DNA of 64,000 nucleotides, from NCBI GenBank assembly GCA_947561715.1, contig OX387197.1:24950266-25014265 (forward strand), given 5' to 3'. Both the position numbers and the translations under genes were made by a program. The notes below the pieces were generated by a model, which saw only the letters and a list, made by a program, of their open reading frames with translations, did no database searches and was not told the DNA's origin. Source of the stretch: Ascidia mentula (taxonomy: Eukaryota > Chordata > Ascidiacea > Phlebobranchia > Ascidiidae). The stretch's first letter is position 1. The number at the start of each line of letters is the position of its first letter. Shown here piece after piece: positions 11,021-23,242 of this stretch.

Positions 11021-13199
11021 GAATATTTTTGTGACACGCTAGCTGTTAATGGCTGCCAGGACAATAGTGATGAAGTTCAACATGGGTTTGGATTTAAATG
11101 TTCTGGATCAACAAGAAAAGGTGTTTATTGTGTTTTACCTCAAACCAACGTATACGATTCAGTTGCTCAATGTTCGGACAGTTCTGATATTTGTTTCCTC
11201 AATGGACAGTTTAGATGTTTCCAGTGTTTGGACAGAAAGCTGATAGTTTCAAGGAAGCAAGTTTGTGACGGTGTAGTGGATTGCTTTGATATGTCAGATG
11301 AATGTTTGTGTGAAAATCAAATATTGTGTCGCGATATACGAGGAGATTGTCCCCAGAACCAAATGCATTGTAAGAACGATTCTACATGTGTGTATCTGGA
11401 CAAGGTGCTGTGTAACACAAGTGTACAATGTGTTGACCAAACTAACACAAAACACTGTTCAACTGCTTCAGCATCAGTGCAAAGTGAGTGTGTAGCAGAT
11501 GATAACATTTTTACACAGAGGAAAATGACGAACGAGTCCGTGTGCGTTTTAACTATGAATTTGTGGTTTGGATTACAAGGAAGAAACTTGGCGAAGCTCT
11601 TTTATCCGAGGTGGTGTGATGGAAATGTCAACGACAATATCAGAGTTACCGGAGAGAGTCTGTGTCCAAACAGGCATAAATGTTTTAACAATGATGAAAT
11701 AAACATAGATAAACAAAAAGTATGTGATGGAATAATTGATTGTGACGACAAATCAGACGAATTTCTACAACTTTGTCGCAATACCCGTTACTACTGCAGA
11801 AGCAAAGGAAAGATTTCCATTGATAGAAATCATGTTTGTGACGGAATAATTGACTGCGATGACGCATCTGAAGAAAGCAAGTGTCGTTGTAAAAATACCA
11901 GGTTTTATTGCACCAATAAGGAACCTTTGTCAGTTGAAACAAAACTTGTACAGAACGGAATTAACGATTGCTTAGACGGAAGTGACGAATGTGTTGATTT
12001 ATCTAACTAACGCATTTGCAGACATCAATGAAATGATCGCAAACCCAGTTTATCGAGGTATCTTCTGGGTGACAGGCATCTTAGCACTGGGAGGGAATAT
12101 TTTTGTATTTGTTACCACCACACGCGAATTGATTAAAGTTAACAAAGACAAGAATTTGTTCATCAATACAAGTACTTTTATTCTTAATCTCTACGTAGCT
12201 GACATTCTCATGGGAATATATCTACTGGCAATCATAATAAAAGCGACTTCGTTTTCTGGATCTTATTGTTTGGTTGACAAAGAATGGAGGTCAAGCAGCT
12301 TGTGTCATGGACTTGGAGCACTTGCAGTTGTATCATCAGAAGCATCAACCTTTACTATGACAGCAATGACCACATTTCGGCTAATATCGGCCTTCAAACC
12401 TTTCCTTGTTCGAAATGTCGGTGTTGGTAAAATTGTGATTGCTGAACTATCTTGTTGGATATTCGCTGTTATGTTGGCGACCGTTCCTTTGCTCAGCGCA
12501 ACTTCTGGGTACTTTGTTACTGACGTTTGGTTTCCTAATAACTTTTATGAAACAGATTTCGTGTCAAGAGAAAACATGTCGTTACTTGCACAAAGAATTT
12601 CCACATCAGAGCCAGAGTCTTGGTACGATGTTAAACGTACAATTGAAAACGCCTTTCCGCGTAACTCCATTAAAGGGGAGTTTGGATATTATGGTGAAAC
12701 CAGCGTCTGTCTGCCACGTTTATTTGCAACAACCAATGAGTTTGCTTGGGAATATTCAACTTTCCTCGTCACAATCAACTTTCTTATGTTCGTCTACATG
12801 GTGGTTGCTTACTTCTTTATTTACAAGCGAAGCAAACGCATGCAAGGATGCAGAAGCACGGATGATAGCTCTAAAATGCAGAAGAGAATCACCAGGTTGA
12901 TTTTGACCGACTTTTGTTGTTGGATTCCTATTTGTATCATGGGATTTTTGAGTGTTGGAGGAGTGAAGATGCCAGGAGACGCTTATGTGTTGAGTGCTTG
13001 TCTGTTGCTTCCGATCAACAGCGCCCTTAACCCCTTGCTCTACTCCAAAGCATTAGAACAACAAATGTCCAAGATGAAGAAATGGCTTGTTTCCAAAAGA
13101 TCATCATTACATTTATCAAGTCGTTCGTCTCATTTAAGTGTTAGATACAACCCCCGTGTTGAGCAGGATGGTGGAAGGGTGATTGAGATCGTTGAATGA
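11021..13199 (+). CDS. LDL-receptor class A repeat GPCR (rhodopsin-like, relaxin-receptor/GRL101-like)
   Basis: An open frame from about 11021 to 12010 encodes six to seven LDLa-type modules. Examples are VCDGVVDCFDMSDEC, VCDGIIDCDDKSDE and NDCLDGSDEC, with the Ca-binding Asp/Ser-Asp-Glu motifs. A second frame to 13199 encodes seven membrane segments: TM1 near GILALGGNIFVF, TM2 LNLYVADILMG, the TM4 region, TM6, and TM7 LNPLLYS, with a Ser-rich cytoplasmic tail. The two frames are offset at 11982-12021. They join in phase if GTGTTG...TTTGCAG (11991-12021, 31 nt) is an intron, or if one copy of a duplicated TAAC is removed. The ectodomain would bind ligand extracellularly and the 7TM would signal through G proteins. 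No signal-peptide exon is visible upstream, so the 5' end is missing or the copy is incomplete. The body is otherwise intronless, which is unusual beside its neighbours. Confidence 0.8.
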
Positions 13200-14423
13200 G
13201 TTAAATATTCTGGTTCGGTTGTTTTCATTGCGTTTCATTTAAGAATTAACGATTTGAAGATATATACTTGCGTCATATTGTTCTACTGCAAACGAGTTTC
13301 AAGCATTATAAAACCTGAAGTTCTGAAAATCCATCGCTCGCTTGTCAGTTTTTTGTTCAAAAGTTTTCGTAAAAAATACTTATTGTCAAAATGTGCAAAA
13401 AAGTTTAACGTAACTTCAGGAAATAATGTATCCGTGCTGTAATTTTTAACTTTTTGTCTAAAATGTGTTTATATCGGATGTACGTAGTCTGTGACGTGAT
13501 TGTGCTTTCTTTAATATAACAGACAGAATATAAATTAAATCCTTCTATTTTTTCAATATTTCAGAAAGTGCGTGCATACAGACAATTGTTTCATCAAATC
13601 ATAATATAAGCGAGTAAAATTTAGTAATTAAATGCAATTAGAGCTTTATTCTTCATAATGTTTAATATCTATTATGCCTCTCAAAACCACCGATGTTCCC
13701 CTCACTGTTTGCATCACTAATTGTAAAAAACATACCGTACTTATAAGTAAATTGAGTATTGAACCACATTTTCTGTTGCCTCTGAAAATTCAAAATTTTA
13801 CAGCAGAAAAGTCAACGTTTTGCATTTGCAAATCGTGCTGCAATTCAAACGCACGTGATTCAATCATGCATGACCGAATTTTCCGCAATAGAAACAACTT
13901 TTTGCACCCATACAGTCAAGCATGACAAGAGGTTTACTTGTTTGTCATAGCGAAAACGAATAGAAACGTTTGCAATCTTGAATTCAATTCAAAATAATAC
14001 ATTGAAAAAAAGTCAAACAAAACGTTGCAGTTCAATTTTTCGATGCAAGTGGGTGAACCTGTGGTAACACGCATGTTTTCCCTGGCCTACTTCAAACCAC
14101 ACAGCTGCTCTAAAATAGTGAAACAATGGTATAATCTGCAATAAGTTCGTTGCAAGCGTTTATAATTTACAACCTAACATTGTGGACGTTCACACATAAT
14201 TAATAACTCACTGCACATCGTCCCAGCGTAAACAAGTAAATTAAAATCGACCTAAAACAGTTTGAAGCAACTCTACTTCCACCAAACGCACACAGCAAAA
14301 CTTTAAAAAACTATTTTTGCATAGCAAAGCAATTCTAAGCACCCATCATAGTAAAATTAAAAAGTGTAACACATTATATGAATGAAATTACGCTTATTAC
14401 ACTTTCAATCCAGCTAAGCTGTT
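13200..14423. other. Intergenic, contains second direct repeat
   Basis: 3' flanks of the LDLa-GPCR and of AKR4. Apart from the repeat at 13690-13930 no feature is supported. Confidence 0.45.
13690..13930. repeat. Direct repeat right of LDLa-GPCR gene
   Basis: Partner of 10750-10985 in the same orientation, about 2.9 kb away, so the pair brackets the whole LDLa-GPCR gene. Divergent in the flanks but with a well-kept core. Confidence 0.65.
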
Positions 14424-16996
14424 TCACTCTCTGTAGTTTTCTGCAAATGGGTAATACTTGGCAGATGAAGATCTAAAAGGGTGTGTTTAGGTTTAGTAAT
14501 GGCATTTCCTCTTAATAAAACATTACAATACAAAGCAACTTCAGTATTTTCTACAGAATACTAGGAAAAAATTAAGATCATGATTTAGAACAATGGTCAA
14601 AGGTTACGCGGTTTACTGAAGCACTTACGTTTTGAAACCGCAAACTCTTAATTTTGTTGTTATTGAACGAATCATCTTCATGTCCTCGTCACTCAAGTCA
14701 AAATCAAAAATCTGTCAACAAAAAATGCATTTCTAACAGTAATATACACTTCAATATGCTGGCTACATTGCTTAGATGCAACCAACTGTAGTCAACATGC
14801 AGATTTGTCTGTAAAACAGAGGTCTGCGTTCTTTGGTCGAAATTAGAACTTCTGACAGATGTGGATTATTTTACCTGGAAATTGCTCAGAATTCTTGATG
14901 GAGTCACACTCTTGGGAATGGAATTTATACCTCTCTGCAGTTGAAATCGTAGCAGTATCTGCGCAGCAGTCTTGCTGTGTTTCTTTGCCAGTTCTGTAAT
15001 AATTGGATCTTCCAAAAGGACTGGATCTTTTTCTGTTGCCCTAGCAACAACAAAAATTCTTTGTCAAGGTTTCCGTCCATAACAACTCTCTAGTAATTAC
15101 TTTTATGATTGTTTTTAAGTTTTAGTACTCACAAAATTAATTAATACATTCTACAGGTTTTACCTAAATACAAATAAATTGCATTAAATACAAATTACAT
15201 GGTGTAACTGACAGACTCATGTCACACTAATAGATTTGTCACATTTTTCATTATAACGTCGTATAATTCAGCTAATTTCTGAGAAACAAACTTACCATGG
15301 GCGGCCTCTTGATCCTAAAGGGCTGTAAGCGGTCACAGAAATTTCATTCTTGTGGCAAAGCTGAACCATTTCATCCTGTACAAGGTACGGGTGAGACTCA
15401 AACTGATGGTTAGCTGGCTTAACTTTACAATTCTTCAGTAGTCGTTCAAGTTGGTATTGGTTGAAGTTTGAAATCCCAATGCTCCTTACCAAACCCTCCT
15501 CAAGCAACTTTTCCATTGCCTGCAGCACAATGGTACTATTTTATCCTCATTACATACACACAACATTATTTATCAAACCATAGATAAATATATATGTATA
15601 TATATATACCTTCCAAGTCTCGACGTAATCAACTTCAGCATAGAGGAGATTTCCACCATCATCTTTAGGAAAGGTGTTATCACTTTTCTTGATGAATAAT
15701 TATGAAAAAAAAACATTAAACATGTGAATCTCCACATCAAATGAGGTAAAAACAAATTACTATTGATGTTGCCAGGTATGTTTTATTGCTGCAATATGGC
15801 TCTTCTGGCAATAATTTTATTACATTAACATTCGGTTGCTATGCAACAGCCTTTATTAAGATGTGGAAAAGTAAATGTACAGAAAAACACAACATGATGT
15901 AAAAACAAGTTAAACCTAATTAAAATGCATTTGTTCTGTATAGTTGTTAAGATCAGATACATACTTTAAATGAAAATGGAGTGTGCATCAGGTAGAGATC
16001 AAGGTAATCGAGTTTAAGGTTGGACAATGACTGCATAAGGGCAGGTCGAACATCTTTGGGGTCGTGGTGAGTACTCCAAAGCTGTAACAAATGCTACCCT
16101 TAGTTGGGTATTGGAAATGTTTAAATCAGATAATTTAATTATTATACTGGAAAGACTTGTTGAAAATAAACAAGATTCGAATGTTTGGTATTTATGCATT
16201 GAATTTTTTATTTATTTATTATTTACATGAGTTTAAAAAAGAGTTGTATCAAATGATGACTCTGTGACCAAAACAACGGTTGATGGTGGTTAAAGTATAC
16301 ACAGTAAATGCATACCTTGCTGACCACAAAGAGATCTTCCCGTTTAATGTTATTTTCTTTTATCTTGTTTTCAATTGCCAAGCCAACATCTATTTCATTT
16401 TTGTAAGACATTGCATTGTCCACATGTCGATATCCAACATCTATCGCACACTCCACTGCTTTTTGAGCTTCACCGACTGTAAACTGCAAATGCAGTCATA
16501 AAAATATTAGTTGTGAGTTATGTGCACTGGCATATTTCTCACCATACACAAAGAACAACATTTTAATGAAAATTTACCTCAGTGTGCAAATGTTATTAAG
16601 ATGTTAGTGCCTTCGCATGGTAATATTTTTGTGTTTAGTAGCTAGGTTTGTACCAGCTGGTTTGAATAGCAATTAGAAAGTAGTCACTTGGCCATGAATC
16701 ATAACCTCATGTACCAACCCGGATACAAACCCCTGATTTAGATACAATTTCTTGTTAACAAGGTTAGATGATTGTGTTTTTTTTATGCAAAGAAAACAAA
16801 CTTTCATTAACCAGGTTATGAGTAAAACACTTACGATTTAAAAGTATTACATATGTATAATCTTTAATGACCCCTCATTCGGTTAAAGCAATACTATTAG
16901 CTCAAAGGTTCAGAAAAAAGCACATACCAAACATGTTCCAAGTCCAATCATGGGCATAGTAAAACCACTGGAGAGTTTTATGCTTTGCAAAACCAT
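14424..16996 (-). CDS. Aldo-keto reductase, complete (AKR paralogue 4)
   Basis: Eight exons in transcript order: 16996-16928, 16483-16316, 16081-15965, 15687-15610, 15519-15296, 15040-14875, 14711-14629, 14472-14424, giving about 317 residues. The start begins [11 protein letters not shown] and is followed by MPMIGLGT. Exon 2 has [11 protein letters not shown] (catalytic Asp and Tyr) and ends VSK; exon 3 begins LWSTHH. The catalytic His lies in YLMHTP, where the usual Trp of HWP is replaced by Thr, which may alter the active-site pocket. Later exons keep [17 protein letters not shown] and the tail [10 protein letters not shown]. The fourth exon is 78 nt, as in AKR1, not 48 nt as in AKR2/3. 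This places AKR4 nearer AKR1 in that loop. Predicted cytosolic oxidoreductase; substrate unknown. Confidence 0.9.
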
Positions 16997-17947
16997 GCTT
17001 AGTGGTGACAGTGCACTGTAATGTATTAAATTTTGTACTGTGTAACTACAAAGAGTAAGTCAACCTTTTTGAATGTTGTTGCAAAAATGTACACCAAAAA
17101 TATAGCAATATATGCCAATTCTTGTTAGTGTGTTATTTGCAAGTATCAAAGAAAACAAAACATTTTTTAAAAGATTGTAATATGAACAATATTTTGAGAA
17201 AAAATTATCCTGTTACGCCGTAAAACGATTTTATTCGCGTTGAAAGTTTGCTGATATTTAGTTGACCACAATCACTCCGGATTTGTCTTCAAAACTTTTA
17301 ATATAAACTTGAAAGTGTTTTAATAGGTATCTTATGGAGATTGGGTTAATATTATGGTGTTTACTTGTAAATTTCAGCACCTGCTACACCTAACCTACAT
17401 AGTTTCCATAACCCGTGCGTTTCAATGCTGGGTTGTTTACAGACGTGACGAAACGCACTGCGCAATGACGCGAAACGACCAAAAAAACTGAAACTTCCTA
17501 CAACATATTTTTGCCCTGATTTAAATATTGATTTAAATTCATTTCGAGGCATTGGACTTGGAGTTGGTAGTAGGATTCGTGATTATACTTGGACCAAGAC
17601 GTTGTTGCCCAGGACCGATGTGTTACATATGGTGGCTGGGAGCACGAGGTATGACGAATACTTCCTAGAATGACGTCATACAATTAGTGTAACAGTCGAA
17701 CTGCAGCGTCGTGCAATTACCACCAAACGGGTTTACACTATATGCTACATGCACGTCACTGTAACGAGTCATTTAAATGAAAAGTCGCCATACGTGTATA
17801 CATGCTGTCAGTCACCGCCAATGAATGCGATGAGGTAAAGTGAATGTGTGGCTGTAAACGTTCATTAGTGTCGGTGAATCTTCATAAGTTTCAACAAGCT
17901 GCAACAAGAAAACCTAGAAATTTTAAGGGAAGTGACCTAAAGACAAA
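16997..17947. other. Divergent intergenic region AKR4 / adhesion GPCR 1
   Basis: Probably holds the 5' regulatory sequence of both genes, which diverge from here. No TATA box or RNA gene is convincing. Confidence 0.45.
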
Positions 17948-20900
17948 ATGAATTTCAGGTGGCTGTTTGGTCTTGTCTTTGTTGCCTGTGTTCTGGAGTG
18001 TGCTTCGGGTAATGTTTTTATGCAACAATATGAATAATAAAACTTTTGAATAATACAGTAGAACTGCGTTAATCCGGATTAGGTTTATACTCGGAAATTC
18101 GCCAAATGCGTACGAAACTGGATTTGTAATCCGGATCTTCGACTATTTCGGATAAAAATTGTTTTCTGTTACATGTTTTATCATAAAGACCACTTATTAC
18201 TTCCATTGCAACATCGATGGATTAACCGCCGATTCTTGCGCGTATAACGTAAAAGTCAATTCGCGCAATCCATTCTGGGCAGTCAGTGTGTTAAGGTCAT
18301 AAATACATACAGTGTTTTATGTATCTACAGGTTACAAAGTTGACTTTAATGTTGAGCTAGAATTAAGGCGATTTTTAACAATAACCTACAAAATAGTCTT
18401 TAAGCAAGAGTAATCAGACAGTTCGGTATTCGCTTGATCCGGATAGATTTGTCGGATAAACGAATTGTGATATGAAATATTAAGAGAGAAGATTAAAATA
18501 AGGCTTTCAATTAGGCCTTGGTGACGGTTCGCCCAAACTTAATTATTGCTTCGGATTATTTCAAATTACAAACCATGTGATTATTGTTTGTTTTTATCAT
18601 TCTTAAAACGTGCTTTACGACATTCTTTCAGCACAAATTATGTTGTACACGTACCACAACACGCCAATGACCTATGATGAAGCACAGAAGGTCTGCAGAA
18701 GTAGTGGACAGGCAGCACATGGTTTGGCTCGATTAGATTCAAACGATGAATACAAACAACTTTTGGACTGTTTCCGTTTTGGTCGACATGAAAAAACGTT
18801 AATTGGTAAGTTTCCATTAATTTGATGGAATATTAACAATTGTCTACTTTTTTTGCATTTTTTCAATCACTTTGTCTTATAGCCAGAAGTTTTTGATTTT
18901 TGTGTCGTATACTTTGAACTAATTGAAAAAATAATTGAGGGGCATGAAAAAAAATAATGAATCCTATAATATTACGTTTATAATTTGCATGGCCTAATGC
19001 ACTTTTTTGCACTAGTACCTCTTTGGTAATTGGATTACAGACCAACCCGCCATATAAGCTATGATAATTTTAGCGCAAAACTAGTGGCCTTTAATTTATA
19101 GCCTAGTGTTAGTTGTTTAGTCAGTACTGACAAGTGAAAATATTTACCTGCTGAGATGGCCATACAAAAAATATTTTAGAGTGTGTGTAATACATTTTGT
19201 GCATGGAGAACACACCAATACGAGCAAATCCAATTTTTTAGGTCTTAAAGATGAAAAATGGGGCGATGGGTCCAAACCGATTGTTTGGATTCTTGGCCAA
19301 TTATTCGGCCCTAAAAATATGAAATGTGTGAGGATCTTTAGAGCAGGCGATATCCTTAAATTTCAAAGGACGAACTGCAACCAGAGAAATCCCTTTTTGT
19401 GCTACAAAAACGGTAAAAGGTAGACCCTATATACCCGTTTTCTGAAAGTCTCTGTAACGGTTAACTTTAGTTTTCTTTATCCATGTTTTGTGTTGTTAAC
19501 CGGTGAATCTTACAGAACACTCCACAAGTTTTATACACGACCTTCTTAAAACAGTTTCGAAATATGATTTGCTATTTCATCCTACATAATGGCTGGTATC
19601 CAAACGTTAAACAGCAGACTATTATTCCTTTGCAAGCTCAGTCGTATAGGCTTACCGTGTAACTTAATGATATGTTCTGGGGGAATGAAACCTTGGTATC
19701 AAAAAACAGTGTAGGGGATCCTGAAAAGGGGATGCTTTTAGTTTTACTGAAAAACACTTTTTCCCGCATGCTGTTTAGTTACCGACCCGGATGTTCAATA
19801 CAACTCGTGTCATTCTTCTGGTGACCCCGAAGGATCAACCACAGCCCAGACGACCAGCCCAACACCAGCAACATCTACTACTGCACCAGCTTCCACACTG
19901 AATACGAACGTGCAAAATTTAGGTAAAGTCCAACGTATTTGTGAGTAAAGCAGGTTTGTTAGTAACAATTTCTAACGCTTTAAAAATAACCGCATTTTTA
20001 CCGTTATTTGCAAACCACGTAAGGTAAAGACCTCCTTTATCTACATACATGCAAGCACAAAACAGCAAATTTTGTGTAGGACAGTAGATGTTTTACCCAA
20101 ACCTATGCTAAAGCCAAGAAATATTGTGACTATAAATACTTCTAAACTAAATCTTAAATACTACTATTTACGAATTCGCCTTGATACATTCATGGTTGGT
20201 GCGGTCGAAAGTGCCGCGAATCTTTCAAAGAAAAATGTTTGAGAAAATGTTTGAGAACCATCTGGCTGATGAGGTTGTTAATTTCCAGTAAATTAGTTCA
20301 CCCTTTTAAACCAATCCATAGCTGCTATACGTGCCAAACACGCAAAAAAAATCTATTAAACTAATAAATGCATTTTTCCGCTGGGATGAGAGCTATTTTA
20401 CTTTTCTTGATCTTTCAGGCAATACAACCAACAAACGTTCGTCCATTGAGCAAGAGCTTTGTGCAATATCAGTTTTTCTATGTAATGCCAACAAGTCGCA
20501 GCATTACGTTGTCAACCCCAACCAACGCAACGGAACAGACAGAGCGTTGATCAACTGGGAATCGGCTGACTTACTGGGCGTAGATTCGCCGCACGATGTC
20601 AGTGTTCTCTTCCTACATACCGACGAGAGCGGTGAAGATCTCGAAGTGTTTCTCTCGGATGTTGATGCTGGGATTGACGTTTTGGAGTCAATCCAGCTTC
20701 AAATGCCGGTACCCCTGCGGTCGCTAATGACAATTAACTCCGTCAATTCAACACCCGTGAATTACACGATGAAAATATCCGATTCAAATCTAGCTTCGAA
20801 GCGACTGAGGAAGACGGCAGTGAGTGGAGGTCGTATCCAGGGAGCCAGAATGAAGTGCGTTTTTATCGACGAAACGAACAAAAAGTAAGCAAACTACAGT

Positions 20901-22532
20901 GATATGGCAACAGTTCGCTACGTGTACCCACGAATGACAATGTGTATGATATGTGTATACACGCAAAACCGGAAGCGAAATTACGAAAAATATACTATAG
21001 TGAATAATTAAAAAGCATTTATGAAGGTGAATTTGGCATTCGTGCATTAATACACGTGGAAAAAAATACAAGAATATGTTAACATTGTTCCAGGTTTTCA
21101 ACTTTCGGTGTCACAACCCTAAATTCGATGGACAAGAATTTTATCTGTGTGTCCAATCATAGCACCGTGTTTGCGGCTTTGCTTATTCTGGATGTTGTTC
21201 AAATACCGACTGGTGTGAAGGTAAAGAAACAAACCGTAAAGAATGTTAAAACTATTGCCTTTTTCTATAACACACAAAGCACTATATTTGGAACTGCACG
21301 TTTCATAATATAAGTTTGGAAATCTCTCATTTTTTGTGAACTGCTAAAATGCACAATAAGTATAGGATAGAATCTCCAACAAAAAAACAAGAGTGGCAAA
21401 TTTTTCTGTAATGTTCTTTCATATTTTAGGGAATTATACAAACAACATCATGTTGTAATGTAGGTGCGATTCTGCATACGATTACTGTGTATGATCTATA
21501 AACGTTTACAGACAGCGTCGTACGTCTTGGAGACCGCATCACTAGTTTCACTCGTATTGGCCATCGCCTTGTTGCTGCTAGTAAGAAAGAGAGTGAGATC
21601 GAACCGAACTGTTGTGCAAATAAACCTATGTGTGGCCTTGATTCTCCTTCACTTGTTAATCCTCATCGGTGATTCGGCTTTAAACTCAAAGCCTGTTTGT
21701 GAGATGACGGCTGTGTTGACGCATTACTTTATTCTCTGTTCAGGTGAGATTGACTTTAAACCTAATTTTAACAAATATAAACCTATTTCTCAACACAGCT
21801 ATGTGGATGTTGCTCGAAGGAGTGACTCTGGCAAGAAAAATGTTTGGAAATTCTCTTAACGCAACCAACTCCAGCAAGGAAAGACTTGTAAAACTTCTTA
21901 TTGGATGGATTTTGCCTGTAGTCATGGTTACCGTCTTCTCATTGGCTGGATTTCTCACTGGAAATTACATGGACACAAACCCACCCTTGCTCGATGGACT
22001 CACTCAAGTCAAACCCTACTCACAATGCTGGATCAAGAAAGACTCGTGGGTCCTGGTTGCAGGAGTGGTGGTTCCCCTTATTCTGGTGGTTGCGACCAAC
22101 TTGTTGATTGCATTGAAAGTCGGAAAGTTCGTTTACGATATGAGCAAGAAAGCAGAGGATTTCAAAGCAACCAACGATCGACTTCGTGCTAATTCAAATA
22201 AGGTGGAAGCCGACTTGGTTCATGTCAAAGCAAGTTTTAGGGCTGTGGTGTTGCTGCTGCCAGTTCTGGGAATACCATGGACTTTCATGCTTGTACAAAG
22301 TAAGAATATGGGTTCAAAAACTGTTGATTACGTTACGTAAATTGTTTTTTTTTTCTTCACAGTAAACCACCCAGCCATGATGTACGTGAACGTGATATTG
22401 AACGGACTTCAGGGTTTCTTCCTTCTCATCATCTACTGTGTGATGAGCAAGGAGGTGAGAAAAGGTGTCGTGGATTCCTGGAACAGAAGCCAGATGACTG
22501 ATTCCCTTAAACTTTCATCAATGTCACGTTGA
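17948..22532 (+). CDS. Adhesion G-protein-coupled receptor with C-type-lectin-like ectodomain (copy 1)
   Basis: Nine exons join in frame to about 681 residues: 17948-18008, 18632-18805, 19242-19412, 19779-19922, 20419-20884, 21094-21220, 21512-21743, 21799-22299, 22363-22532. Exon 1 is a signal peptide (MNFRWLFGLVFVAC). Exons 2-3 form a C-type-lectin-like domain (TYDEAQKVC, then LARLDSNDEY, then WGDGS, then NPFLCYKN). Exon 4 is a Ser/Thr/Pro-rich stalk. Exon 5 is GAIN-like (SLMTINSVNSTPVNYTMKIS, then MKCVFID). Exon 6 has a degenerate GPS with FICVSNHST. Exons 7-9 are a class B2 7TM (WMLLEGVTL in TM3, GWILPVVMVT in TM4, GIPWTF in TM6, LNGLQGFFL in TM7). It should sit in the plasma membrane and signal through G proteins. 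Closely related to the tandem copy downstream. Confidence 0.9.
18056..18480. mobile_element. Possible pogo/Tigger-like DNA transposon relic
   Basis: Starts CAGTAGAACTGCGTTAATCC after AT-rich DNA. Degenerate ATCCGGAT-type motifs recur to about 18460, as in terminal and subterminal repeats of pogo-like elements. It lies in intron 1 of adhesion GPCR 1. No coding sequence; the right terminus is not clear. Confidence 0.45.
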
Positions 22533-23242
22533 AATTTTGCTAAGAGCGGTTGTATTTGATTGAACTGACAAATTTTACCTACGCTTTTTGTGTTTTTGAC
22601 GTTTGTTTTGCACAAACATATTTACAAGACTTGTTCGCTTTGAAATAGACAACGAAAAAAAGTTGCCATGATTTAATCCATGCCTGTTTCTATAAAATTG
22701 TAAGTTTGTGTTAAAGCTTGTAAAAGGCCATTGCCCGTGTTGGAGGATGCTGTGACCAACCTGGTTGTTTACACTAGTTATGAGGATCATGTTGAAACCA
22801 GTTAATGTGATTAATGGGCAGCAAGTTATATTTGATTTGATAACCTTTCTAATGGCATGCGCTTCATTCGCGCTAATGATTACAGAAACCCTCTGACATC
22901 ACCATGCACGTAGTCAATTGCACAGGTAACAGTTGGTATACCATGCAGACATAACGCAAACAAACACCTTTACGCCACGTAACGACCACTCCCGGAAGTG
23001 ACGGCATGATCACTATATATTTGAACTGATTGATAAAGCCTCCTTAATTACTATATATTCACGTAGCAAATACAAAAAACATTAATCTTACTGCGTACTA
23101 GGAGGCCAAAAATATAATAAATATTTTCGTGACGGGTCATTTAGTCCAGCCAGCAGTCATATTGTGCAAGGTATGTTTATCGAAAGAGCCTTGTCAAATA
23201 TTCATGTTGAGTTTCAAAAAAAAAATTGGATTTCGCAAGAAT
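22533..23242. other. Spacer between the tandem adhesion GPCR genes
   Basis: 3' flank of copy 1 and promoter region of copy 2. No other feature seen. Confidence 0.45.

Noticed and set aside
12439-12900. 153-codon second frame inside the GPCR exon
   Set aside because: Overlaps the 7TM coding sequence in another frame; a shadow.
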